The position numbers and the translations under genes were made by a program. From Candidatus Heimdallarchaeota archaeon (GTDB lineage: Archaea > Asgardarchaeota > Heimdallarchaeia > JABLTI01), in contig JAGXNT010000078.1 of NCBI GenBank assembly GCA_019894765.1, positions 1-16,087 on the forward strand: a stretch of 16,087 bases of DNA. Reading direction: 5' to 3'. The notes under the pieces are model-generated. The model did no database searches, had not been told where the DNA came from, and saw only the letters and a program-made list of their open reading frames with translations. The first letter of the stretch is position 1. Every line of letters begins with the position of its first letter. Positions 6,536 through 13,379 of this stretch are shown here, in pieces.

Positions 6536-7513
6536 TTATTTCCAGGCTTTTCTCCTGAAAACAATCACAAGTACATTAACAATTAGAATAGAGCCAATTA
6601 TAGGAATAATATAATTCCTTACTTGGTTTGAGGGATATGTGTTTCGATCATAAATTCCAAACACACACACATGATTTATTGTTAATGATTCATTGATTTT
6701 CGGATATGAAAACCAAGGATGAATTTTATCTTCTCCCGGAGGATCATTGGTTTCATTAAAGTATGAACTACCAATTTTACTGGTGTTATAATAGGTTGAG
6801 TCATTATAGTAGTCAGCATCATTAACCCAATAAACAAACGCTTTTTCTGGATTATACCCAGCATTACTTTGTATCTGAAGTGCTTCCACATTGCTATAAG
6901 GAATATAGGTATAATTCACAATATCTACATAATTTATATTCATGGATTCAAAAACTTCAGACTTTAGTGCTATTCCTTTAGCACCTGCAGTGAATTTCCA
7001 ATTTTTAACAACAATGGTAATTTGTGCTTCACTAAAAGGTTGCAATAATGCATCTGTATTTTCAATAGGAATTTCCAATTCTGATATATTAACTATAAAT
7101 TGAATTATTACATTATTCGCTAATCCGGAAAGCGTTAAATTAATCACTACATTAAATGAATCTTCAGTGACTTCATAATCCCATTCATTCGCTAAGAGAT
7201 CATAACTAATTCCACCGAGTTCATCACTATTATTGAGATAATCATCAGATCCAAAATATTCTTGTATTTTCATGAAACTCAAGCGGTATTCTTCAGCTGA
7301 GACAGATATATTATCGTGCCACAAAGCAAAATCAGGTTTATAGTTGAGAGCCTTAAAGGTCATTTTCTGGGTTGTAACAGTTATTTCATTGAACCCTGTA
7401 CCAAATCCAATAAACGCAGCACCATCTACTTTCAGATAAGGACTAGCTACAAAGACAGTTAATACTAGTAGTACCAATGAGATGATTACAGGATTTCTTT
7501 TCTTGATTAACAT
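6536..7513 (-). CDS. Surface protein B: paralogue of surface protein A, function unknown
   Basis: A 325-residue paralogue of the protein at 4149-5114. A signal or anchor segment lies at about 8-25, followed by a beta-rich ectodomain rich in N-x-S/T sites and a C-terminal membrane helix (about 300-319) ending in RRKAWK. Shared stretches include IQEYFGSDD (83-91), ELGGISYDL (98-106), NLTLSGLANN (125-134) and VVKNWKFTAGAKGIALKSEV (168-187). The reading frame is open back to a TTG at 7576. The ATG at 7513 is preferred because it gives a length close to paralogue A, puts the signal segment at the N-terminus and leaves the promoter repeat outside the gene. GAGG at 7531-7528 is 14 nt away, rather far for a ribosome binding site. 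It is the first gene of the four-gene block in transcription order. Confidence 0.75.
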   Translation of the reverse strand: MLIKKRNPVIISLVLLVLTVFVASPYLKVDGAAFIGFGTGFNEITVTTQKMTFKALNYKPDFALWHDNISVSAEEYRLSFMKIQEYFGSDDYLNNSDELGGISYDLLANEWDYEVTEDSFNVVINLTLSGLANNVIIQFIVNISELEIPIENTDALLQPFSEAQITIVVKNWKFTAGAKGIALKSEVFESMNINYVDIVNYTYIPYSNVEALQIQSNAGYNPEKAFVYWVNDADYYNDSTYYNTSKIGSSYFNETNDPPGEDKIHPWFSYPKINESLTINHVCVFGIYDRNTYPSNQVRNYIIPIIGSILIVNVLVIVFRRKAWK

Positions 7514-7550
7514 ATTTAAATATCGAACCTCAATATAATTTCTAATTATT

Positions 7551-7556
7551 GTATAG
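7551..7556 (-). promoter_or_regulatory. TATA-like element of surface protein B promoter
   Basis: The minus strand reads CTATAC within an AT-rich stretch, 12 nt downstream of the inverted repeat at 7569-7594. Transcription would start near 7528, giving a leader of about 15 nt. Confidence 0.4.
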
Positions 7557-7568
7557 GTTACAATTGAT

Positions 7569-7594
7569 TTAAACAATCTCTTGCAACAGTTTAA
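7569..7594. promoter_or_regulatory. Operator-like inverted repeat upstream of surface protein B
   Basis: TTAAACAAT (7569-7577), an 8-nt spacer, then ACAGTTTAA (7586-7594). The left half is identical to that at 5247-5255, the spacer length is the same, and the distance to a CTATA box is nearly the same (12 versus 13 nt). The surrounding promoter sequence is otherwise only loosely similar. This points to a conserved site for a shared regulator. Confidence 0.55.
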
Positions 7595-7676
7595 GAACCG
7601 TGTACAGGCAAAAATTCAGAAAAAAATCATCTTTTGAAATTAAGTGGAAAGAATTTAAACGAAAAACAATATTGTA

Positions 7677-7693
7677 GATATATAATTTATAAG
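7677..7693 (+). promoter_or_regulatory. TATA box of the VOC-family gene
   Basis: GATATATAATTTATAAG is a strong archaeal TATA-type stretch ending 9 nt before the ATG at 7703. The predicted transcription start falls at or next to this ATG, so the mRNA is probably leaderless, which agrees with the absence of a ribosome binding site. Confidence 0.5.
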
Positions 7694-7702
7694 TTGATTC
7701 AA

Positions 7703-8059
7703 ATGGAAAACAAGATTGTTCATATAGAGATTCCTTGCAAAGACGTTAATATGGCTAAGAAATTCTATGAAAGCGTTTTCAAATGGGAAGTTCAAATTGA
7801 AACGGGCTTTCCGGATTATGCGTTCTTCAAAAGCGGAGGAGAAGGCGTTGGAGGAGCTTTCCAGAAATCAGATAAAATTTCTAAGGGAGAAATCAATTTG
7901 AATATCGAAGTTGAAGACATTCCAAAAGCTCTTAAAAAAATCACCGAAAATGGTGGAAAGGTTATCCAAGAGAAAACGGAAATTGAAAATGATTATGGCT
8001 TTTATGCTGTCTTTGAAGATAATAGTGGAAATATCCTAGGTGTTTGGTCTCAAAAATAA
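7703..8059 (+). CDS. VOC (glyoxalase/bleomycin-resistance fold) family protein
   Basis: A 118-residue single-chain vicinal oxygen chelate domain, close to COG3324. IVHIEIPCKDV (5-15) starts the first beta-alpha-beta unit, and MAKKFYESVFKW (17-28) is the usual helix after it. The second half ends with AVFEDNSGNILGVW (102-115), the typical closing strand. Members usually dimerise and many bind a divalent metal; His7 and residues near the final strand are the likely positions. The substrate is not predictable. The frame runs open upstream to a TTG at 7634, but homology begins at the ATG at 7703 and a TATA box sits just before it, so this start is chosen. The gene converges on the Rieske gene. 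Confidence 0.85.
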   Translation: MENKIVHIEIPCKDVNMAKKFYESVFKWEVQIETGFPDYAFFKSGGEGVGGAFQKSDKISKGEINLNIEVEDIPKALKKITENGGKVIQEKTEIENDYGFYAVFEDNSGNILGVWSQK

Positions 8060-8088
8060 CTGACAATTTCTGTGAAGGAAAAAGCAAG

Positions 8089-8117
8089 ACATAGTATTTT
8101 TACAATACTATGTTTTT
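8089..8117. terminator. Perfect 10-bp hairpin between convergent genes (bidirectional terminator)
   Basis: ACATAGTATT (8089-8098) pairs with AATACTATGT (8104-8113) around a 5-nt loop, followed by T5 on the + strand. It ends the VOC gene transcript. The Rieske gene stop codon lies inside the T tail (8116-8118), so on the other strand the hairpin follows that stop directly and could serve both genes. Confidence 0.7.
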
Positions 8118-8451
8118 AATCTTTAATCTCTACAAACAGAAAATCATCTTGTACAGATGTTTCGTAAATATGAGTGTTTTTAGCTTTTTTAAACCAACCA
8201 GCAACAGTACCAGGAGGACTAAGAAGCTCACCAGATTCTAAGCTGAAAACTGATCCATGTAATGGACATTTTATTGTTTTATCTTCAAGTTTTCCTTTTA
8301 CTAAATTTCCCTTCATATGTGTACACAATCTATCTATTGCATAAAATTTACCTTCAACTTTGAAAACAGCGATATCTTTATTTTCAATTTTAAAGGTCTT
8401 AACAGCATTCTCAGGGATTTCGGATACAGAACATAATTTTATTTTACTCAT
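8116..8451 (-). CDS. Rieske-type [2Fe-2S] ferredoxin
   Basis: A 111-residue soluble Rieske domain. The cluster ligands are all present: Cys43 and His45 in CTH, and Cys62 and His65 in CPLHG. The layout and length match the small Rieske ferredoxins related to NirD and dioxygenase ferredoxin subunits, which carry electrons to an oxygenase or reductase in the cytoplasm. No oxygenase or reductase partner is in this window, so its partner is unknown. The ATG at 8451 is chosen because SKIKLCSVSEIP is the usual start of the domain; an upstream in-frame TTG at 8469 has no ribosome binding site. A TATA-like CTATAAAATTTT lies at 8543-8532, and a 15-base palindrome lies between it and the gene. Confidence 0.9.
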   Translation of the reverse strand: MSKIKLCSVSEIPENAVKTFKIENKDIAVFKVEGKFYAIDRLCTHMKGNLVKGKLEDKTIKCPLHGSVFSLESGELLSPPGTVAGWFKKAKNTHIYETSVQDDFLFVEIKD

Positions 8452-8510
8452 CGAGATCTTCTCTTTCAATATAAGCCAATAATTGCATTTAGTTTTGAAT
8501 ATCGCGTAGT

Positions 8511-8525
8511 AGATACTTTGTATCT
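8511..8525. promoter_or_regulatory. Operator-like palindrome in the Rieske gene promoter
   Basis: AGATAC (8511-8516), TTT, GTATCT (8520-8525) is a perfect 6-bp inverted repeat. It lies just downstream of the putative TATA element (8543-8532) and near the expected transcription start of the Rieske gene, where bound protein would block transcription. The regulator is unknown. Confidence 0.4.
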
Positions 8526-8590
8526 GAGTTTAAAAATTTTATAGCAAAAGCGCGTGAAATTTCAAACAAAAATTATCAAAAGACATAATA

Positions 8591-8605
8591 ATTAACTAAG
8601 TTAAT
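8591..8605. promoter_or_regulatory. Operator-like palindrome upstream of the larA-like gene
   Basis: ATTAACT (8591-8597), A, AGTTAAT (8599-8605) is a perfect 7-bp inverted repeat. It overlaps the start of an AT-rich TATA-like stretch (8601-8610) about 40 nt before the gene, so a bound protein would compete with TBP. AT-rich palindromes also arise by chance. Confidence 0.4.
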
Positions 8606-8643
8606 ATTTTCATAATCAAATATAACCCATTGGATGGTACTAA

Positions 8644-9999
8644 ATGGCAGAATATATGGACACACCAATAGATTATGGAGAAGATGAAATCAATGATTTC
8701 ATTCCAAAGAATGCTAATGCTAAGTATCTCGAGATAAAAGGTGATTTTCCTGAAATCGTCAAGATTGAAGAAAAACTCTTCGAGGTATTAGAACAGCCTA
8801 TTGACAGCCCACCACTAAAAGAAGTAATTGCGAAGAATTACTCAAAAGGGAAAGCTGTAATCATCTTAGTAGATGATAACACAAGACCAAACATACATAC
8901 TCGAGTTTTATTACCAATTCTCTTTCCAAAAATCATCGAGTATGGAGTTGCAGCTGAGGACCTAAAAATATTAGTAGCCAGTGGCACTCATCGTCTACCA
9001 ACTCCAGAAGAAGTTGAAAGAAAGATTCTAGGAACAGAAATTTGGAACAAATACAAAGATCATGTTGTAGCACATAATTGTGATGAGGGAGTAAAGCAAA
9101 TTGGTACCTCAAGTAGAGGAACTCCAATCTTTCTTAATGAACTCGCTTTAGAATCATGTTTAATTATACCTTTAACAGATTCTGAATACCACTATTTTGC
9201 AGGTGTAGCTGGAACTGTGAAATCTTTCTTCCCTGGAATTGCGGGACGAAAAACTATCAGTAGAAATCATCCTAAAGCCTTTAGCTTAGAGACAGGTTTC
9301 AAAGCAGAATGCCGATTAGGAAATACTGAAGGAAACCCCGTTATCCAAGATATGAAAGAAATGGTTCAAACTGTAATGAAAACTAAAGCAGTCTTTTGTA
9401 TTGATGCTATTCTCAACGAAAAGAAAATAGTGCTGTTAAACGCAGGAAATATTATTTCTCTTCATGAAATGGCTGGAGAATTACTCAAACCATTAAGAGT
9501 CATTGATGTTGACAAACCAGCTGACTTAGTTATTGTAACTACAGGTGAACTTGGTTTGAACTTATACCAAGCAGGAAAAGGAGTACATGCTGCATGGAAT
9601 GCAGCAAAGAAAGGTGGTAAAATCTTACTTCTAGCAAAAGCACAGGAGGGAGTAGGTAATCAAGCCTATCATGATACAATGATTGCAATAAAAGAAATGG
9701 ACCTTGATGAAGCTCTAACCTGGGTAGTTGAGAACAAATGCAGCGAAGAAACCTTTAGAATCGGTAACCAAAAACCTGTAGATTTGTTACGAATACTAAA
9801 AGATAACCAAATTGACATGATTACTGAAATGGATCACAAAGAGCTCAAAGAAATCTTCAGAATTAACGGATTAGAAATCAAAGGAACAATACAAGAAACC
9901 CTACGAAACTATGTTAATAGCTTTTTAGAAGCGAAACCCGAAGGTTCTATTTATATCATGGCAGATGCTGGTAATTTTGTCAAACCGAAAGAGAACTAA
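8644..9999 (+). CDS. LarA-family nickel-pincer racemase/epimerase homologue
   Basis: A 451-residue member of the lactate racemase family (DUF2088 plus C-terminal domain). LarA enzymes use a nickel-pincer nucleotide (NPN) to racemise or epimerise 2-hydroxyacids by hydride transfer. All main LarA positions appear in order: DDNTRP (77-82, Arg81), GTHR (114-117, His116), HYFAGVAGTVKS (183-194, His183 and Lys193), NH (208-209, His209) and LYQAGKG (307-313, Gln309 and Lys312). Homologues act on lactate, malate, phenyllactate, gluconate and others, so the substrate is left open. The NPN synthesis genes larB, larC and larE are not in this window. The ATG at 8644 has GGATGG 6 nt upstream. It is followed by a 126-nt gap holding the purS promoter, so it is probably transcribed separately from the purine genes. 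Confidence 0.88.
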   Translation: MAEYMDTPIDYGEDEINDFIPKNANAKYLEIKGDFPEIVKIEEKLFEVLEQPIDSPPLKEVIAKNYSKGKAVIILVDDNTRPNIHTRVLLPILFPKIIEYGVAAEDLKILVASGTHRLPTPEEVERKILGTEIWNKYKDHVVAHNCDEGVKQIGTSSRGTPIFLNELALESCLIIPLTDSEYHYFAGVAGTVKSFFPGIAGRKTISRNHPKAFSLETGFKAECRLGNTEGNPVIQDMKEMVQTVMKTKAVFCIDAILNEKKIVLLNAGNIISLHEMAGELLKPLRVIDVDKPADLVIVTTGELGLNLYQAGKGVHAAWNAAKKGGKILLLAKAQEGVGNQAYHDTMIAIKEMDLDEALTWVVENKCSEETFRIGNQKPVDLLRILKDNQIDMITEMDHKELKEIFRINGLEIKGTIQETLRNYVNSFLEAKPEGSIYIMADAGNFVKPKEN

Positions 10000-10032
10000 T
10001 CTCTTTCACCATTTTTTCTTTTTCTTTTCATT

Positions 10033-10041
10033 TTTATATTT
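10033..10041 (+). promoter_or_regulatory. TATA box of the purSQL operon
   Basis: TTTATATTT in a T-rich stretch 85-93 nt before purS. The expected transcription start, about 25 nt downstream, falls inside the inverted repeat at 10047-10076. Confidence 0.45.
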
Positions 10042-10046
10042 AGCAA

Positions 10047-10076
10047 TGTGATAAGCAACATTTTTAACTTATCACA
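10047..10076. promoter_or_regulatory. Perfect 9-bp inverted repeat at the purSQL promoter, likely operator
   Basis: TGTGATAAG (10047-10055) and CTTATCACA (10068-10076) are exact reverse complements with a 12-nt spacer. They start 6 nt after the TATA box and cover the expected transcription start, which fits a repressor site. A second palindrome, CACAACTTGTG (10073-10083), overlaps its right arm, and another CACAA lies at 10088-10092. Transcribed, the same bases could form a leader hairpin. Control by purine supply is the natural guess, but no regulator is identified. Confidence 0.5.
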
Positions 10077-10125
10077 ACTTGTGGAAGCACAACCACTCGA
10101 AGAATCTTAGGCGGTAATATTAATT

Positions 10126-10383
10126 ATGCCAGAATTTAACGCGGAAGTAATTATAGAGGGGAAGAAGAACGCGCGAGATCCCGAGGGAGAAACAATTATG
10201 CGTGACCTAATGATTAAGCATGGTTATGACATGGTTTCTTCTGTTCGTAGCGGGAAAATTTTGAAAGTCACTTTAGAAGCCAAAAATGAGAAAGATGCAG
10301 AAGACATCTGCTGGAATATGGTAAACGAACTTCGGATCTATAATCCGGTTGCTCATGTTTGTACAATCAAGATAGTAAAATAA
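10126..10383 (+). CDS. purS: FGAM synthetase subunit PurS
   Basis: An 85-residue small subunit of formylglycinamidine ribonucleotide (FGAM) synthetase. It has the PurS signature: an N-terminal strand (FNAEVIIEGK), DPEGETIMRDL (18-28), a central strand after VRSGKILKVTLEA, and the terminal NPVAHVCTIKIV. PurS dimers bridge PurQ and PurL so that ammonia made by PurQ reaches the PurL active site. It is the first gene of the purS-purQ-purL operon, 29 nt before purQ. AGGCGGT at 10108-10114 is a rather distant ribosome binding site for the ATG. Confidence 0.95.
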   Translation: MPEFNAEVIIEGKKNARDPEGETIMRDLMIKHGYDMVSSVRSGKILKVTLEAKNEKDAEDICWNMVNELRIYNPVAHVCTIKIVK

Positions 10384-10412
10384 GCTTGCTTTATAAATAA
10401 GGTGAACACAAA

Positions 10413-11129
10413 ATGCCAATGCGAGTAATAGTAGTTCAATTTTCTGGATCAACTTGTGATCGTGATCTGGTTTATGCCATGAAAGATGTCATGGGATGGG
10501 AAGTAGATCTTGTTTGGTATAAAGAGGCACAAAAGCATCTTGAAAGTTATGATGCGATTTTCTTACCAGGAGGATTTACTTATGGAGATCATCTCAGGGC
10601 AGGAATAATTGCAGCTTATACTCCTGTAATGGACAAAGTTAAGGACCTAGCAAAAGAAGGATTGCTTGTTTTAGGAATCTGTAATGGTTTCCAAATCCTT
10701 GTTGAATCAGGATTACTCCCAGGAGCTTTAATCGGTAATGATACCTTACGTTTCAGTTGTAAATGGACAAATCTGCGTGTTGAAACAACAAGAAGTGCTG
10801 CAACTAATATAGCTAAGAAAGGTGATATCTGGAAAGTGCCAATTGCTCACGGGGAAGGTAGATATTTTCTTGATGAAAAAGGTCTCAAAGAATTAAATGA
10901 AAATGACCAAGTGGTTTGGCGTTATGTTTCCGATAATGGAAAAATAACTATTGAAGATAATCCTAATGGGTCAATTGAAAGTATTGCAGGAATTTGTAAT
11001 TTAGAGGGCAATGTTGTAGGCTTAATGCCTCATCCTGAGAGAGCTTCTGAAAGCATCTTAAGTCCTTGGGGATCAGAGCATGGAAAATTATACTTCCAAT
11101 CACTTGAAAATTCTTTTAGGAGAGGTTAA
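10413..11129 (+). CDS. purQ: FGAM synthetase glutaminase subunit PurQ
   Basis: A 238-residue class I glutamine amidotransferase that releases ammonia from glutamine for PurL. The nucleophile is Cys90 in LGICNGFQIL, and the other triad members are His207 and Glu209 in PHPERA. The N-terminal VVQFSGSTCDRD is the PurQ form of the usual F-PGS-NCD start. LPGGFTYGDHLRAG (51-64) and IAHGEGR (144-150) are also typical. AAGGTG at 10399-10404 with an 8-nt spacer supports the first ATG rather than the one two codons later. The last codons contain the ribosome binding site of purL, so translation of the two genes is probably coupled. Confidence 0.96.
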   Translation: MPMRVIVVQFSGSTCDRDLVYAMKDVMGWEVDLVWYKEAQKHLESYDAIFLPGGFTYGDHLRAGIIAAYTPVMDKVKDLAKEGLLVLGICNGFQILVESGLLPGALIGNDTLRFSCKWTNLRVETTRSAATNIAKKGDIWKVPIAHGEGRYFLDEKGLKELNENDQVVWRYVSDNGKITIEDNPNGSIESIAGICNLEGNVVGLMPHPERASESILSPWGSEHGKLYFQSLENSFRRG

Positions 11130-11130
11130 A

Positions 11131-13374
11131 ATGATACAAGAAACTGTTATTCGAGATGAAATCAATCTCACTAAAGAGGAGAAAGAAGTAGTTTACAAAA
11201 CGTTAAACAGAGATTTAACCATCCCAGAAGCAGCAATGTTGGAAGTTATGAACTCTGAGCATTGTAGCTATAAAAGTTCAAGACCAGTCTTGCCAAAATT
11301 ACCTACAGAAGGTCCCAGAGTTATTTGTGGACCAGGTGAAGATGCTGGTGTAGTAGATATCGGTGATGGATTAGCACTAGTTTTCAAATTGGAATCACAT
11401 AATCATCCTTCCGCACTTGATCCATTCAATGGTGCAGCAACTGGTATTGGAGGAATAATTAGAGATATCCTGTGTATGGGAGCACGTCCAATAGGTTTGT
11501 TGGATAGTTTTCGACTTGGAAATTTATCAGACCCTCATACTAAATGGTTATTGAAGTGGGTGACTAAGGGTGTTGGAGATTATGGCAACTGCGTAGGAAT
11601 TTCCAATGCTGGAGGAGATATTGAGTTCGATCCCTCATTTCAAATTAATTGCTTAATCAATGTTGGTTGCTTTGGAGTTATGCGAAAAGATGAATTAGCA
11701 TTGAGTAGAGCAACAACACCTGGTGATAAACTCATTCTTCTAGGCGGTTCCACAGGTAGAGATGGTATCGGTGGTGCTTCCTTTGCTTCGAAGAATATTA
11801 CTGAAGATTCTGAAAGCGATAGAGGTGCGGTGCAAATCGGCGATCCCTATATGAAGAAATTGATTATCGAAGCAACTCTTGAGGCAATAAAGGCGGGTGT
11901 CGTTGAAGGGCTAAAAGATTTGGGAGCGGCAGGAGTTACTTGTTCTATTTCTGAAACTGCTGATGCAGGTGGTACAGGAACCGAGATTCAACTTGAAAAA
12001 ATAAGGATTCGAGAAGATGATATGGAGCCTTGGGAAATCCTTGTTAGTGAATCACAGGAAAGAATGTTTTTCGTAGTGAAACCTGATAATGTCAAGAAAA
12101 TTGGAAAAATCTTTGACAAATATGAGCTTCCCTATGAAATACTTGGTGAAGTAACTGATACAGGTAAATGTGTTGTAAAATATCACGATCACATTATTGT
12201 TGACTTGCCAGCTCATCTTTTAACTAAACCCCCGGCAGCAAATAGAAAAGCTACTTATCCAAAATACCTCAATAAATTGAATCAAAAATGGTTGCCAAAA
12301 GAACCCAAAGATAGTGAACTTAACGATATTTGTCGCAAAATAATGGCAAGTGACAATATGATAAGTAGAGAATGGGTTTACAGACAATACGATACAGAAG
12401 TAGGATTACATTCTGTTATTAAATCTGGACAAGCTGATGCGGGAGTATTTCGATTATCAGAATTTAATACCAAGAAAGGCATTGCTGTTACTTTCGATGG
12501 AAACTCTCATCATTGTTACTTGGATCCATACAATGGCGGTGCTGGAATTATGATGGAAGCGTGCAGCAATGTTGCAGCTGTTGGTGCTGAACCGATTGCT
12601 ATGACAGATTGTCTTAACTTCGGAAATCCAGAACACCCACAAGTTTTCTGGACTTTTGAAAAAGTAGTAGAAGGACTTGCAGATGCTGCAAAAGCTCTTG
12701 GTGTTCCTTGTGTAGGGGGAAATGTAAGCTTTTACAACCACGATGAAGTAAGAGATGTAGCTGTAAAACCATCCCCAGTAATTTTCGTTGCAGGTTTACT
12801 GGAAGATGTTGAAAAAGCCGTGAATAATAGCTTCAAATCGCCTGATGAATTCATTATACTAATTGGTAATACAAATACTGAGATTGGTGGATCTGAATAT
12901 TCAAAAGTCATCCATTCATCTGATGATGGGCAAGTTCCAAAAGTAGATTTTGCTAATGCGAAAAACGTGTTAAAGAAAGTCGTGAAGACAGTGAATGAAG
13001 GATTGGTTACTGCTTGTCATGACATTTCTAAAGGTGGATTATTTGTCGCTTTAACTGAAATGGCAATGGCTGGAAATTTAGGTTTTAAAGTAGGACTCAA
13101 AAGAATTCCCGCAGACACACAAAGAAGTGACATAAAACTTTTCTCGGAAACACATGGACGATTCTTAATGACTGCTAAAAAAGAAGACATGGATAAATTG
13201 ATAGCGATTTTTGCTGAAGATGAAATTCCAGCATCATACATAGGTATTGTTACCCAAAAAAAGAAACTCATCATAGAAAACGAAGAAAATAAAATTATTA
13301 TAGATCTTCCATTAGACGAAATAAAACAAGTATGGGAAACAAGAATGGTGGAAGAAATGGAAGGAAAGAGCTAA
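11131..13374 (+). CDS. purL: FGAM synthetase large subunit PurL (small-PurL type)
   Basis: A 747-residue synthetase subunit that turns FGAR into FGAM with ATP and ammonia from PurQ. This is the length of the bacterial and archaeal PurL that needs PurS and PurQ, not the 1200-1300-residue fused form. Motifs include SEHCSYKSSR (42-51, active-site His44), ESHNHPSALDPFNGAATGIG (88-107), GGSTGRDGIGGASF (205-218), PYNGGAGIMMEACSN (466-480), DCLNFGNPE (493-501), GGNVSFYN (529-536) and HDISKGGL (630-637), all in place. The frame is open upstream into purQ, but the ATG at 11131 is chosen: it follows the purQ stop by one base and has GAGGT at 11122-11126. The gene ends 3 bases from the convergent gene at 13378. 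Confidence 0.97.
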   Translation: MIQETVIRDEINLTKEEKEVVYKTLNRDLTIPEAAMLEVMNSEHCSYKSSRPVLPKLPTEGPRVICGPGEDAGVVDIGDGLALVFKLESHNHPSALDPFNGAATGIGGIIRDILCMGARPIGLLDSFRLGNLSDPHTKWLLKWVTKGVGDYGNCVGISNAGGDIEFDPSFQINCLINVGCFGVMRKDELALSRATTPGDKLILLGGSTGRDGIGGASFASKNITEDSESDRGAVQIGDPYMKKLIIEATLEAIKAGVVEGLKDLGAAGVTCSISETADAGGTGTEIQLEKIRIREDDMEPWEILVSESQERMFFVVKPDNVKKIGKIFDKYELPYEILGEVTDTGKCVVKYHDHIIVDLPAHLLTKPPAANRKATYPKYLNKLNQKWLPKEPKDSELNDICRKIMASDNMISREWVYRQYDTEVGLHSVIKSGQADAGVFRLSEFNTKKGIAVTFDGNSHHCYLDPYNGGAGIMMEACSNVAAVGAEPIAMTDCLNFGNPEHPQVFWTFEKVVEGLADAAKALGVPCVGGNVSFYNHDEVRDVAVKPSPVIFVAGLLEDVEKAVNNSFKSPDEFIILIGNTNTEIGGSEYSKVIHSSDDGQVPKVDFANAKNVLKKVVKTVNEGLVTACHDISKGGLFVALTEMAMAGNLGFKVGLKRIPADTQRSDIKLFSETHGRFLMTAKKEDMDKLIAIFAEDEIPASYIGIVTQKKKLIIENEENKIIIDLPLDEIKQVWETRMVEEMEGKS

Positions 13375-13379
13375 GCTCT
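13367..13379. terminator. Palindrome across the two convergent stop codons (purL and the PRC-like gene)
   Basis: AGAGCT (13367-13372), A, AGCTCT (13374-13379) is a perfect 6-bp inverted repeat. It contains the purL TAA and most of the facing gene's TAG. An outer GGAA/TTCC pairing (13363-13366 with 13385-13388) could extend it, and T-rich sequence follows on the + strand. It is a possible compact two-way terminator. Confidence 0.35.

Noticed and set aside
6682..6891. 69-codon open frame on the - strand inside surface protein B
   Set aside because: Same strand but another frame of a gene supported by its paralogue; no independent support.
7514..7576. Longer surface protein B from a TTG at 7576
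   Set aside because: It would place 21 polar or mixed residues before the signal segment, cover the promoter TATA and part of the operator-like repeat, and make the protein longer than its paralogue.
7634..7702. N-terminal extension of the VOC protein from a TTG at 7634
   Set aside because: The extra residues are outside the VOC fold, lack a ribosome binding site, and overlap the TATA box at 7677-7693.
10041..10125. Possible riboswitch ahead of purS
   Set aside because: The leader is short and shows no recognisable purine or PRPP aptamer core; the inverted repeat at the start site is better explained as an operator.
12457..12741. 94-codon open frame on the - strand inside purL
   Set aside because: It is antisense to a conserved part of purL (PYNGGAG and DCLNFGNPE region); the frame is a by-product of purL codon use.
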